Below, piece after piece: positions 50,648 to 59,367 of a DNA stretch of 64,000 nt. Both the position numbers and the translations under genes were made by a program. Below the pieces are notes generated by a model. That model made no database searches. It was not told the DNA's origin and saw only the letters and a list, made by a program, of their open reading frames with translations. The first letter of the stretch is position 1. The number at the start of each line of letters is the position of its first letter. This DNA comes from Stagnimonas aquatica (GTDB taxonomy: Bacteria; Pseudomonadota; Gammaproteobacteria; Nevskiales; Nevskiaceae): NCBI RefSeq assembly GCF_003730135.1, contig NZ_RJVO01000007.1:62001-126000 (forward strand), in the 5' to 3' direction.

Positions 50648-51864
50648 GCGTAGGGGTCTCCCTGACCGAATTGATAGCGCAGGCTCAGCGTCCAGCGGTC
50701 CGAGGCGAACACCCGCGCCGCTCCCAGGCCGTCCACCAGCACGGTGTCGCCGGCGCTGACATTGCAGCCGAGTCCGCCCGGCGTGCAGCCGGCTGGCGCG
50801 CGGTTGGTGTAGGGCAGCAGGAACTGGCCACTCTTGCCCGACAGCGGGTGGCTGTACTGCAGGCCGATCAGTACCCGCTGGCTGGCGAACCAGTGCAGCC
50901 CGAGCCCGGTTTCGCGCAGGGCGCTGCCCTCGTCCTGGTAGTTGCCGGGCGTGGGGAAGGTGTCGACGCTACCGGGAATGCCGCCCGGCGAAGGCGGGTT
51001 GGGCGAGTAGCGCGGATTCAGGTAGCGGTTGTGCCCGCCCTGGCGGTCCAGCCCGTAGACACTGGCGTACCAGCCGCTGACCAGCCGCTGGGCAAGGCTG
51101 AGGTCGATCAGCCGGTCGCTGCCCTGGCGCGCCGGATCCAGGGCGCCGAACGCCGGCTCCTCGTTGTCGAAGTAGTGGCGCCAGGTGAAGCCGGCGTCGA
51201 CCAGGCCGCCGCTCCAGGGCTGCCAGTGCCCGCCGAGCTGCAGCTGCGCTGCGGCGGTGTTGCTGCCGGCATTCACCGGCGCATCGCGGTCGTAGCGGCC
51301 GAACGGCAGGCGGACGCCGACCGTGGCCAGCAATGCGTACGGCGGCCGCTCGCCCGAGCGCCAGCCACTGCTGGGCGAGCCAAGCAGGAAGCTGCCGAAC
51401 TCGAAACCGAGGTCGCCGACGCCGCTGCCGTTGTTGCGCAGGTCGTCGGCATCGGTACTGGCGTCGTCGCTGGCGTCGGCGGCGAACTCGGCCAGCCGGC
51501 CGTCGGTGCGGACGCTGGCCTGGTTCAGGCTGACCCGCAGCAAATGGGTGCGGCTGGAGAAAAACGGCAGGTCGCGGCCCTCGAACAAGGGCAGATGCCA
51601 GGTCAGGCTGGCGCGCAGACGGCGCTCCGGAAAAGCCGTGTGGCCGCCGGCCTGCGGCGCGGCGCTGCCCTGGCGGTCGCCATTGCGGTCGTAGCTGCTG
51701 TCGGCCGGATCCAGGGCGTAGCTGGCGTCCAGATAGAGACCGGGATACAGCGGCAGGTAGCGCCCGAACTGCGGCGCCGGCTCGGCGGCCTGGGCCGGCG
51801 GTAGCGCCAGCCAGACCAGCAGGGCCAGGCCGGCACAGCGGGCGGACAATCCGGTACGACTCAT
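50626..51864 (-). CDS. Outer-membrane barrel protein, second
   Basis: 412 residues. Signal peptide (LALLVWLALPPAQA), then strands such as GLYLDASYALDP, LLATVGVRLPFGRYD, GLGLHWFASQRVLIGLQYSHPLSG and a C-terminal WTLSLRYQFGQGDP. ATG 51864 was chosen for its ribosome site (AGGAGAGTCAAGG) and signal peptide; the frame opens earlier. First gene of the probable operon barrel-barrel-lipase-phaB-like, suggesting uptake and hydrolysis of a hydrophobic ester or polymer. Confidence 0.75.
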   Translation of the reverse strand: MSRTGLSARCAGLALLVWLALPPAQAAEPAPQFGRYLPLYPGLYLDASYALDPADSSYDRNGDRQGSAAPQAGGHTAFPERRLRASLTWHLPLFEGRDLPFFSSRTHLLRVSLNQASVRTDGRLAEFAADASDDASTDADDLRNNGSGVGDLGFEFGSFLLGSPSSGWRSGERPPYALLATVGVRLPFGRYDRDAPVNAGSNTAAAQLQLGGHWQPWSGGLVDAGFTWRHYFDNEEPAFGALDPARQGSDRLIDLSLAQRLVSGWYASVYGLDRQGGHNRYLNPRYSPNPPSPGGIPGSVDTFPTPGNYQDEGSALRETGLGLHWFASQRVLIGLQYSHPLSGKSGQFLLPYTNRAPAGCTPGGLGCNVSAGDTVLVDGLGAARVFASDRWTLSLRYQFGQGDPYACAGCKR

Positions 51865-52013
51865 CTGGCCTTGACTCTCCTGCTGCGACGCGCCACCGAT
51901 CTGCGGCGACAGGGCCCGGCCACTTCCCGGTGGCGACAGGCCAGTTTCTTCCGTGAACGGGCTCTTGAGGGCCAAGCTTATCGCGCCCGCCGCCCTCGCG
52001 GGCGAGTCCATGC

Positions 52014-52940
52014 TCATTCCAAAACCAGGCCGCGCGCCTTGAGCTTGGCACGCAACTCCGGCAAGGCCGCCTGGGCGGCGCGCTCGCCGGCCAGGATCGC
52101 CCGGTGCTTGCCCTCGAAGTCGGTGGAGGTGACATCGCGCATGTCCGGCACCACCACCACGTCGGCCAAGGGGTATTCCGACTCGCGGATGGTCTTGCCC
52201 ATGATCCCGAAGGTGCGCATCACCACGTCGAGCTTGCCCTGCGCCTCGCGCTGGTCGGGCGGCGCGGCGACATCCACCGCGATCACGAAGTCCGCCCCCA
52301 TCTGCCGGGCATAGCGGATCGGCACCACGCTGACCAGGCCGCCGTCGACATAGTCCTCATCCCCGATCCGCGCCGGCGCGAACACGCCGGGCACCGCCGA
52401 GGAGGCCTGCACCGCCAGCCCGGTTTCGCCGCGCTCGAACAGCACTGCCTCGCCGGTCTTGAGCTTGACCGCCACGCAGGCGAAGCGCGGCTTGAGCTGC
52501 TGGATGGTCTTGTTCTTGACCGCGCCGTTGATGAAGTGGCGCAGGGCGTCGCCCTTGATCAGGCCCTTGCCGAACAGCGTCCAGTCGGAAACCGTGGCGC
52601 GGTCCAGATCGAAGGCCATCTGCTGCAGATCGAAGCCCGAATAGCCGGCCGAGTACAGGGCGCCGGCGACACTGCCGGCGCTGGTGCCGACCACCATCTC
52701 CGGCTTCAGGCCGTGGCTTTCCAGCACCTTGATGACGCCGATGTGGGCGAAGCCGCGCGCGGCGCCGCCGCCCAGCGCCAGGGCGATCTTCGGCGGCGGC
52801 GGTGGCGGTACGGTCGGCGCCACGACCGGCGGCAGCTCCGGGGCCGGGGGCGGCTTGCCGCCGAACAGGCCGCAGGCCGCCATCGGCAGCGACAACAACA
52901 GAAGCAGGCCCCGCCAGCGGCGGAACGGGAGCGCAGTCAT
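52014..52940 (-). CDS. Patatin-like phospholipase (RssA type), lipoprotein
   Basis: 308 residues. Lipobox LSLPMAAC near residue 23, then a Pro-rich linker. Patatin core: glycine-rich oxyanion loop ALGGGAARGFAHIG, nucleophile GTSAG, catalytic Asp in DGGLVSVVP. Predicted to hydrolyse acyl chains from lipids in the periplasm or at the outer membrane. Separated from the operon at 50626-51864 by 149 bases and divergent from the gamma-glutamyltransferase. Confidence 0.9.
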   Translation of the reverse strand: MTALPFRRWRGLLLLLSLPMAACGLFGGKPPPAPELPPVVAPTVPPPPPPKIALALGGGAARGFAHIGVIKVLESHGLKPEMVVGTSAGSVAGALYSAGYSGFDLQQMAFDLDRATVSDWTLFGKGLIKGDALRHFINGAVKNKTIQQLKPRFACVAVKLKTGEAVLFERGETGLAVQASSAVPGVFAPARIGDEDYVDGGLVSVVPIRYARQMGADFVIAVDVAAPPDQREAQGKLDVVMRTFGIMGKTIRESEYPLADVVVVPDMRDVTSTDFEGKHRAILAGERAAQAALPELRAKLKARGLVLE

Positions 52941-53053
52941 GGGAGCAATCTAGGGAACGTGGGATGCGCCCGATTCTAAGCCGCCCGCCAGCCGACTTTG
53001 CGGCCGCCCCGGCATGGGCGATGCTGCCGCCCTACCCGCCCCCGAGACTTGCC

Positions 53054-54757
53054 ATGCGCTCCCTGCTCGTGCTGCTGCTGACCCTCGGCGCCCTGCCCGC
53101 GACGGCCGGCGACCGCATCACCGGCAAACCGTTCGCCAGCCGCAGCGAGGTGATCGCCCTGCACGGCATGGCCGCCACCAGCCAGCCGCTCGCCACCAAT
53201 GCCGCACTGGACATCCTCAAGGCCGGCGGCAGCGCGGTGGACGCGGCGATTGCCGCCAACGCCATGCTCGGTCTGGTGGAACCGACCGGCAACGGCATCG
53301 GCGGCGACCTGTTCGCCCTGGTCTGGGATGCGCGCAGCCAGCGCCTGTACGGGCTCAATGCCAGCGGCCGTTCGCCCAAGGGGCTGACGCTGGCGACGCT
53401 GCGCGAACGCCTGAAGTCCGAAGGCCTGGAGCGCCTGCCGCCGCTGGGCCCGCTGCCGGTGAGCGTCCCGGGCGCGGTCGATGGCTGGTTTGAACTGCAC
53501 GGCAAGTTCGGCCGGCTGCCGATGAAGCAACTGCTGGCCCCGGCCATCCGCAGCGCCCGCGAGGGGCATCCGGTCAGCGAGCTGATCGCCTACTACTGGG
53601 CGCGCAGCGTGCCCAGACTCGCGAAGTTCCCCGGCTTCCGCGAGCAGATGACCCTGAACGGCCAGGCGCCGAAGAAGGGCGAGATCTGGAAGAACCCCCA
53701 TCTCGCCAACAGCCTGGAGGCCATCGCCAAGGGCGGGCGCAAAGCCTTCTATCAGGGCCGGATTGCCCACACCATCGCCGACTACGTGCAGGCCCAGGGT
53801 GGCTATCTGAGCTACGAAGACTTGGCCAGCCACCGCAGCGAATGGGTGGAGCCGGTCTCCACCAACTACCGTGGCTACGAAGTATGGGAGCTGCCGCCCA
53901 ACTCGCAGGGCATCGCGGTCTTGCAGATGCTCAATCTGCTCGAAGCCTATGACCTCGCCAAGGCCGGCTACGGCAGCCCCGAGCATCTGCACTGGTTCAT
54001 CGAGGCCAAGAAGATCGCCTTCGAGGACCGCGCCAAGTTCTACGCCGACCCGGCCTTCAACAAGCTCCCGGTCGCCGAACTGATCAGCAAGCCCTACGCC
54101 CAGGAGCGCCGCAAGCTGCTCGACCCGACCAGGGCGGCAAAGCGCATCGAAGCCGGCAACCCGGCGCTACGCCAGGGCGACACCATCTACCTCACCACCG
54201 CCGATGCCGAAGGCAACATGGTGTCGCTGATCCAGAGCAACTACCGTGGCATGGGCAGCGGCATGACGCCGCCGGGCCTGGGCTTCGTGCTGCAGGACCG
54301 TGGCGAGATGTTCAGCCTGGAAGACGGCCACGCCAACGTCTATGCGCCGGGCAAGCGGCCGTTCCAGACCATCATCCCAGCCTTCATCAGCAAGGACGGA
54401 AAACCCTGGGTGAGCTTCGGCGTGATGGGTGGCGACATGCAGCCGCAGGGGCATGTGCAGATCGTCATGAACCTGATCGACTTCGGCATGAACCTGCAGG
54501 AAGCCGGCGACGCGCCGCGCATCTACCACACCGGCTCCAGCGAGCCGACCGGTGAGCTGATGACCGATGGCGGTGTGGTGAATCTGGAAAGCGGTTTTCC
54601 CGCCGAGTCGGTGCGCAGCCTGCTCGACAAGGGCCACCAGCTCGGCTGGGACCTGGGCGGCTACGGCGGCTACCAGGCGATCCTGCGCGATCCCAAGACC
54701 GGCGTGTATTACGGGGCTTCGGAGTCGCGCAAGGATGGGATGGCGGCGGGGTATTGA
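53054..54757 (+). CDS. ggt: Gamma-glutamyltransferase
   Basis: 567 residues with a signal peptide (LLVLLLTLGALPATA-GD). An Ntn-hydrolase proenzyme that cleaves itself before a threonine: the predicted N-terminal nucleophile of the small subunit is Thr377 in GDTIYLTTAD. Other conserved parts are GGSAVDAAIAANAMLGLVEP, NGIGGDLFALV and PFQTIIPAF. Transfers or hydrolyses the gamma-glutamyl group of glutathione and related peptides in the periplasm. ATG 53054 was chosen for the signal peptide. Confidence 0.92.
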   Translation: MRSLLVLLLTLGALPATAGDRITGKPFASRSEVIALHGMAATSQPLATNAALDILKAGGSAVDAAIAANAMLGLVEPTGNGIGGDLFALVWDARSQRLYGLNASGRSPKGLTLATLRERLKSEGLERLPPLGPLPVSVPGAVDGWFELHGKFGRLPMKQLLAPAIRSAREGHPVSELIAYYWARSVPRLAKFPGFREQMTLNGQAPKKGEIWKNPHLANSLEAIAKGGRKAFYQGRIAHTIADYVQAQGGYLSYEDLASHRSEWVEPVSTNYRGYEVWELPPNSQGIAVLQMLNLLEAYDLAKAGYGSPEHLHWFIEAKKIAFEDRAKFYADPAFNKLPVAELISKPYAQERRKLLDPTRAAKRIEAGNPALRQGDTIYLTTADAEGNMVSLIQSNYRGMGSGMTPPGLGFVLQDRGEMFSLEDGHANVYAPGKRPFQTIIPAFISKDGKPWVSFGVMGGDMQPQGHVQIVMNLIDFGMNLQEAGDAPRIYHTGSSEPTGELMTDGGVVNLESGFPAESVRSLLDKGHQLGWDLGGYGGYQAILRDPKTGVYYGASESRKDGMAAGY

Positions 54758-54793
54758 GGCAGGGTTTAGCTGCGACCACACAACTGGATATTT

Positions 54794-55240
54794 ATGGCAA
54801 CGCCGAAACAACAACTAGGGGCTTTGGGAGAGCAGCTCGTTGCAAAAATCTGCGCCTGCCCAAAATGCAAAAAGCCTAAAACCCTCAAGCGGCTACCAAC
54901 CAACTTCAAATGTGCCGATTTGATCTGTGACTTTTGCGGGTTCCTCGCTCAAGTCAAAACAATGTCCACAGCTGCCGTGTCACCGCTACCTAAACAAATT
55001 TTGGGAGCCGCATGGGGACCGCAGAAAGCCAGGATGGATGCAGCCATCTACTTTCCCCTCTTCCTTGTCCTCAAGACTCCGTCGGATTACGCCGTCTATT
55101 ACTTACCAACCGATTTTCAAAGCCCAGCATTGTTTTCAGTGAGGAAACCGCTCTCTCAAACTGCACGACGAAAGGGATGGCAGGGCTTTATGTACGTCCT
55201 TGAATCCCTGCCGGAGGGGGCTTTTGTCCGACTTGCATAG
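54794..55240 (+). CDS. Small DpnI-like nuclease-domain protein
   Basis: 148 residues with base composition clearly lower in GC than its neighbours. It starts LGALGEQLVAKICACPKCKK, and two CxxC knuckles (Cys22/25, Cys45/48) flank the active-site-like Asp42 with Gln53-x-Lys55: the order and spacing D-x10-(E/Q)-x-K match the PD-(D/E)XK site of DpnI-type nucleases, with Gln in place of Glu. The C-terminal methyl-DNA-binding winged helix of DpnI is missing. It may be a DNA- or RNA-cutting domain or a remnant. No methyltransferase is adjacent. Probably acquired by transfer. Confidence 0.6.
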   Translation: MATPKQQLGALGEQLVAKICACPKCKKPKTLKRLPTNFKCADLICDFCGFLAQVKTMSTAAVSPLPKQILGAAWGPQKARMDAAIYFPLFLVLKTPSDYAVYYLPTDFQSPALFSVRKPLSQTARRKGWQGFMYVLESLPEGAFVRLA

Positions 55241-55294
55241 CGGCGTAAGGTGGGCAAAGTGCAGCGTGCCCACGCGGCTGCCGGCAGATTGAGG

Positions 55295-55317
55295 GGTGGG
55301 CTGAAGCCCACCCTACG
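55295..55317. repeat. Palindrome GGTGGGCTGAAGCCCACC
   Basis: A proteobacterial repeat type that overlaps the stop codon of the minus-strand gene at 55313; together with the related GGTGGGCAAAG / TGCCCAC at 55250-55272 it may act as a terminator. Confidence 0.65.
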
Positions 55318-55594
55318 CCGCCAAATCGCGCAAAGCCTCATTGAGCACCCGATCAGAAACACCACGCTTCTTGAGCGCCTTCTTGAGCTTCTCGACCGCA
55401 TCGTCGTTATGTGCCGCCTCGTCGCGGCGCAGCCCCTCGCTGATGTAAGCCTTGAGCAAGGTCTGATAACCGGTATAGCCCTTGTGCGGGGCAATCGACT
55501 TGAGGCTTTCCACCACGTCCACTGGGATGCGCAGCGTGATGCTGGTGGTAGGGCGGTCCTTGGTCAGGCGCTTCTTGATGGATTCACTCAGCAC
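55313..55594 (-). CDS. BrnA-like / ribbon-helix-helix antitoxin-type protein
   Basis: 93 residues. The central segment ITLRIPVDVVESLKSIAPHKGYTGYQTLLKAYISEGLRRDE has the strand-helix-helix shape of BrnA/CopG-type DNA-binding antitoxins, followed by a basic-acidic helical tail. No BrnT toxin is adjacent. It is the third gene after the DUF4258 and DUF2283 genes on the same strand (19-base gap), suggesting one small cassette. Confidence 0.7.
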   Translation of the reverse strand: MLSESIKKRLTKDRPTTSITLRIPVDVVESLKSIAPHKGYTGYQTLLKAYISEGLRRDEAAHNDDAVEKLKKALKKRGVSDRVLNEALRDLAA

Positions 55595-55613
55595 GGGAAC
55601 GGCGACCGGTTAG

Positions 55614-55814
55614 CTAGGCTGCTTTTAGCGCCGGGCTGATCTCCAGCGGCAGGTAACCCGCGCTCTTGGCATCGAGGATCTCGATCTCGGCGATTTCACC
55701 ACTCTCGGTCATGCCCAGATTGACATTCCAGTTCAGCGACACATCGCGCACCACAGCACCGCCGGCGAGCCGGATCAGCAGTACGTCGTCCTGGGCGTTG
55801 TAGTCCATCTTCAT
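55614..55814 (-). CDS. DUF2283 family small protein
   Basis: 66 residues: MKMDYNAQDDVLLIRLAGG, then DVSLNWNVNLGMTESGEIAEIEILDAKS, the typical DUF2283 pattern. Its ATG overlaps the DUF4258 stop by 4 bases, so the two are coupled. Such pairs are frequent near toxin-antitoxin genes; this one is likely the antitoxin-like partner. Confidence 0.8.
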   Translation of the reverse strand: MKMDYNAQDDVLLIRLAGGAVVRDVSLNWNVNLGMTESGEIAEIEILDAKSAGYLPLEISPALKAA

Positions 55815-56095
55815 GTTGGAACCTCCTGAAGCTGCCAGTTGATCATGACCGTCTTGACGATCAAGGCGGAATCCAGATGAACCGCCGTGCACACAAGATT
55901 ATCCTCCCTTCCGGCCAGGGATCTGTAAATCCAGCAATGGCTCGCGTCCTTGTGGCGCAGCTCGCCAGTCTCAATCAAGTTGAGCAATTCGACTTGGCTG
56001 ACACTCCGCTGGAGCATGCGCAAGGCGGCATGCGAAGTGATCCAGACCCGCTTCTGAAAGCGCTCGCTGAAACCGGCTGGCTCGGTAGCGCTCAT
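55811..56095 (-). CDS. DUF4258 family protein (possible RelE/BrnT-like toxin)
   Basis: 94 residues: ITSHAALRMLQRSVSQVELLNLIETGEL, then DNLVCTAVHLDSALIVKTVMI, matching DUF4258. The H-A-x-x-R-M-x-x-R motif resembles the helix of small RNase-like toxins, but activity is not shown. Coupled to DUF2283; it starts 4 bases after the ffh stop, possibly read through from ffh. Confidence 0.75.
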   Translation of the reverse strand: MSATEPAGFSERFQKRVWITSHAALRMLQRSVSQVELLNLIETGELRHKDASHCWIYRSLAGREDNLVCTAVHLDSALIVKTVMINWQLQEVPT

Positions 56096-56099
56096 CCGC

Positions 56100-57464
56100 T
56101 CAGCGCCTAGGCATCATCCCCGGCGGCAGCTTGCCGGCCAGTGAGCGCATCATCTTGGCCATGCCGCCGCCGGCCATCTTCTTCATCATGTCGCGGGTCT
56201 GATCGAACTGGCGCAGGAGTTGGTTCACCTGCTGCACCTCGACGCCGGAGCCGGCGGCGATGCGGCGCTTGCGGCTGGCCTTGATGAGGTCGGGGAACTG
56301 CCGCTCCTGCGCCGTCATCGAGTTGATGATGGCGATGGTGCGCTTGACCTGCTTTTCCGGGTTGGCGTTCTTGAGCTGCGCCTGCAGATTGGCGCCGCCC
56401 GGCAGCTTCTCCAGCAGCGAGTCGAAGCCGCCCATGTTCTGCATCTGCAGCATCTGCTCGCGGAAGTCGGCGAGATCAAAACCCTTCTTGCTCTTGAGCT
56501 TGGCGGCGAGCTTGGCGGCCTTTTCGGCATCGACCCGCTGCACGGTCTCTTCGATGAGGCCGAGCATGTCGCCCTGGCCGAGGATGCGCGCGGCGATGCG
56601 GTCGGGGTGGAAGACTTCCAGCTTGTCGCTCTTCTCGCCGACGCCGATGTACTTGATCGGCGCGCCGGTGACCTGACGCACCGAGAGCGCGGCGCCGCCA
56701 CGCGAATCGCCGTCGGCCTTGGTCAGCACCACGCCGGTCAGCGGCACCCGGTCGGCGAAGGCGCGCGCAGTCTTGGCGGCGTCCTGGCCGGTCATGGCGT
56801 CGACCACGAACAGGGTTTCGACCGGATCGAGCGCGGCGTGCAAGCCGGCCAGCTCGACCATCATGTCCTCGTCCACCGTGGTGCGGCCGGCGGTATCGAC
56901 GATCAGCACGTCGGCATAGGTCTTCTTCGCCTGCTCGACGGCGGCGCGGGCAATCGCCTGCGGCGACTGGCCGACTTCCGAGGGGAAGAACTCGACACCG
57001 ACCTGGCCGGCGACGATGCGCAACTGTTCGATGGCCGCCGGGCGGTAAACGTCGCAGGAGACCACCAGCACGCTCTTCTTCTCGCGCTCCTTCAGGAGCT
57101 TGGCGAGCTTGCCGACGGTGGTGGTCTTGCCGGCACCCTGCAAACCGGCCATCAGCAGGATGGCGGGCGGCTGGGCACGCAGATTGAGCGGCACCACTTC
57201 GCCACCCAAGGTGTCAGTCAGCGTCTGCTGCACCAAGCGCAGGAAGGCCTGACCCGGGGTGAGGCTCTGGGTGATCTCGGCACCCAGCGCCTTGGCCTTG
57301 ACCGCGTCGACGAAGCCCTTGATGACCGGCAGGGCGACGTCGGCCTCCAAGAGCGCCATGCGCAACTCGCGGGCGGCGCTGTTGATCTGGTCTTCGGTCA
57401 GGCGGCCCTGGCCGCGCAGGCTGTCGAGCACGCCGGACAGGCGCTGGCTGAGTGATTCGAACAT
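56100..57464 (-). CDS. ffh: Signal recognition particle protein Ffh (SRP54)
   Basis: 454 residues. N domain helix bundle, then the GTPase G domain with GLQGAGKTTT (G1, about residue 106), DTAGR (G3) and TKADGDSRGG (G4/G5), and the methionine-rich M domain (FREQMLQMQNMGGFDSLLEKLPG, GSGVEVQQVNQLLRQFDQTRDMMKKMAGGGM) that binds 4.5S RNA and signal sequences. Cotranslational targeting of membrane proteins with FtsY. Essential housekeeping gene. Confidence 0.98.
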   Translation of the reverse strand: MFESLSQRLSGVLDSLRGQGRLTEDQINSAARELRMALLEADVALPVIKGFVDAVKAKALGAEITQSLTPGQAFLRLVQQTLTDTLGGEVVPLNLRAQPPAILLMAGLQGAGKTTTVGKLAKLLKEREKKSVLVVSCDVYRPAAIEQLRIVAGQVGVEFFPSEVGQSPQAIARAAVEQAKKTYADVLIVDTAGRTTVDEDMMVELAGLHAALDPVETLFVVDAMTGQDAAKTARAFADRVPLTGVVLTKADGDSRGGAALSVRQVTGAPIKYIGVGEKSDKLEVFHPDRIAARILGQGDMLGLIEETVQRVDAEKAAKLAAKLKSKKGFDLADFREQMLQMQNMGGFDSLLEKLPGGANLQAQLKNANPEKQVKRTIAIINSMTAQERQFPDLIKASRKRRIAAGSGVEVQQVNQLLRQFDQTRDMMKKMAGGGMAKMMRSLAGKLPPGMMPRR

Positions 57465-57618
57465 GGGCTTCGAGGTATTCGGAAAAAGGTCGAGAAGCGT
57501 CGCGAGCGAAGGGAGTTCGCGATCCGCCAGCGCGCAGAAACCGCAGCGTACTTAAAAGTACGTGAGGATTTCGAGCACTGCCGGAGCGCGAAATACCGAG
57601 CGCAGCAGCTTCCTGCGC

Positions 57619-58398
57619 TTACAGCATGAAGATTTCGCCGGATTCGAGATGATGATAATTCCAGCCGACCAGCAGCGCCGCGCACTGGCGCTGGATCAGG
57701 GCCTCGGTGCCAGGCTTGTGATGGGTCAGCAGCAGCTGCGGGCGGTGCCGGAGCTTGCCCAGCTCGCGCGCCAGGAGCGAGGGCGTGAAGTGCTTGGAGG
57801 CGGCGCCCAGCTCTTCCTGCTCGTCGGGGAAGGCGATCTCGATCATCAGCAGATCCAACCGAGGCAGGGCGTTGAGCGCATCCCACAGGCTGTCGCAGGC
57901 CCAGGTGTCGCCGCTGAAGGCGAACACGCCGGTCGGCGACTGCACCGCCAGTCCGACCGCAGGCACGGTGTGCAGCACCTCGAAGCTGTGCAGCACCCGC
58001 TGCTCGCCCAAGTCCAGGCGCTGACCCACCGGCAGGGGCTCCCAGCGGAGCAGGGGCTGTTCGGGATTGGGCAGCTGGGAGAAATCCGGCCAGATCTTCC
58101 AGTTGAAAATGTGATCGCGGATCGCGCTCAGCGTCGCCTCGCTGGCGTGGACGCGGATCGGCGAGTCGATCAGATCAAACAGGTTGTCGGCCATGAAGGC
58201 CAGGCCGCAGACGTGATCGAGATGCGCGTGGCTGAGCACCACGTGGCGGATGCGCCGCATCTGCGACAAGGCCAGATCGCCGACGCCAGTGCCGGCGTCG
58301 ATCAGGATCTCGTCGTCTATCAACAGACTGGTGGTGCGCAGGCTCGGCCCCACCCCGCCGCTGCACCCCAGGATTTTGATCCGCATCGGAATTCGCAA
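57619..58398 (-). CDS. Metallo-beta-lactamase-fold phosphodiesterase-like hydrolase
   Basis: 259 residues. HxHxDH metal motif in VVLSHAHLDHVCG, further ligands in FSGDTW and LLTHHKPG. Layout resembles class II cAMP phosphodiesterases and related MBL hydrolases. Two in-frame ATGs (58398, 58386) are possible starts. Lies divergent from the CcsA-like gene and 154 bases upstream of ffh on the same strand. Substrate unknown, cyclic nucleotide possible. Confidence 0.8.
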   Translation of the reverse strand: MRIPMRIKILGCSGGVGPSLRTTSLLIDDEILIDAGTGVGDLALSQMRRIRHVVLSHAHLDHVCGLAFMADNLFDLIDSPIRVHASEATLSAIRDHIFNWKIWPDFSQLPNPEQPLLRWEPLPVGQRLDLGEQRVLHSFEVLHTVPAVGLAVQSPTGVFAFSGDTWACDSLWDALNALPRLDLLMIEIAFPDEQEELGAASKHFTPSLLARELGKLRHRPQLLLTHHKPGTEALIQRQCAALLVGWNYHHLESGEIFML

Positions 58399-58483
58399 GC
58401 CCCTGATTAACGACGATTTGAGTCTAGCATGCAGCCCGTGGAGCCCCGGCCGCAGGCCAGGGAGCCAGTGCTATCCTGCGGCC

Positions 58484-59278
58484 ATGTCGCTGCCCATCCT
58501 GCCCCTGGCGCTGATTGCCCTCGTTGCCTATGCGCATGCCTCCTGGCGGGCGGCGGGCGCCCGGCAGGACCGCTCCGGGCTGATCTCGCTGCTGCTGGCG
58601 CTCGGCTGCCACGGGCTGGCCCTGGTCGGCAGCCTGCAAGAGGCCGATGGCCGGCTCGGACTCACCCAGGCGCTGTCATTGGTCACCTGGCAGACCGCCC
58701 TGCTGCTGGCCCTGCTCTGGCGGGTCAATACCCTCTGGCCGCTGCGTACCGCGATCTATCCCCTGGCGGCGGCTGGCGCCCTGCTGGTGGCGGTCTGGCC
58801 TTCGCGCTCGGGTGCCGAGGCGCCGCACGACTGGAAGATCGCCCTGCACGTGGCCTTGTCGATCTTCGCCGCCGGCCTGCTGACCCTGGCGGCCGCACAG
58901 GCGGTGGCGCTGTCGGTGCTCGACCGCCTGCTGCACAAGCCGGAGCAGCTCAACCGGGTATTGCGGATGCCGCCCATGCAGTCGGCGGAGGACTGGCTGT
59001 TTCAGCTGATCGGCGCCGGCTTCTTCGTGCTGTCCCTGGCGCTGCTGTCGGGACTGATCTTCGTCGACAACCTGTTCGACCAGCACCTGGTGCACAAGAC
59101 CCTGCTGTCGATCCTGGCCTGGGCGATCTTCGGCGCCCTGCTGCTGGGCCGTCGCCGCTGGGGCTGGCGTGGCCGCCGGGCGGTGCGCTGGGCGCTGAGC
59201 GGCTACGGCCTGTTTCTGCTCGCCTATTTCGGCAGCAAGCTGGTGCTGGAGCAATTTCTAGGCCGCCACTGGAGTTAG
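58484..59278 (+). CDS. CcsA/YpjD-type inner-membrane protein
   Basis: 264 residues with about eight transmembrane helices, related to the cytochrome-c assembly CcsA domain (segment IALHVALSIFAAGLLTLAAAQAVAL, then NLFDQHLVHKTLLSILAWAIFGALLLGR). ATG 58484 is preferred because the first membrane helix follows. Its position next to ffh and a CorC-like gene is a common gammaproteobacterial order (ypjD). Exact role unknown. Confidence 0.85.
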   Translation: MSLPILPLALIALVAYAHASWRAAGARQDRSGLISLLLALGCHGLALVGSLQEADGRLGLTQALSLVTWQTALLLALLWRVNTLWPLRTAIYPLAAAGALLVAVWPSRSGAEAPHDWKIALHVALSIFAAGLLTLAAAQAVALSVLDRLLHKPEQLNRVLRMPPMQSAEDWLFQLIGAGFFVLSLALLSGLIFVDNLFDQHLVHKTLLSILAWAIFGALLLGRRRWGWRGRRAVRWALSGYGLFLLAYFGSKLVLEQFLGRHWS

Positions 59279-59303
59279 CCACCCGCCGTGGGTTCGGTTT
59301 GGC

Positions 59304-59334
59304 TTGACACCCCGCCCCGCCGTTCGCTAACTAT
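59304..59334 (+). promoter_or_regulatory. Candidate promoter of the CorC-like gene
   Basis: A perfect TTGACA at 59304-59309 is followed after 18 bases by a weak -10 (TAACTAT at 59328). It would give a short leader before the start at 59368. Confidence 0.4.
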
Positions 59335-59367
59335 GGTCGCCCTTGTGGTCACCGGCTGTAGCCGCAC

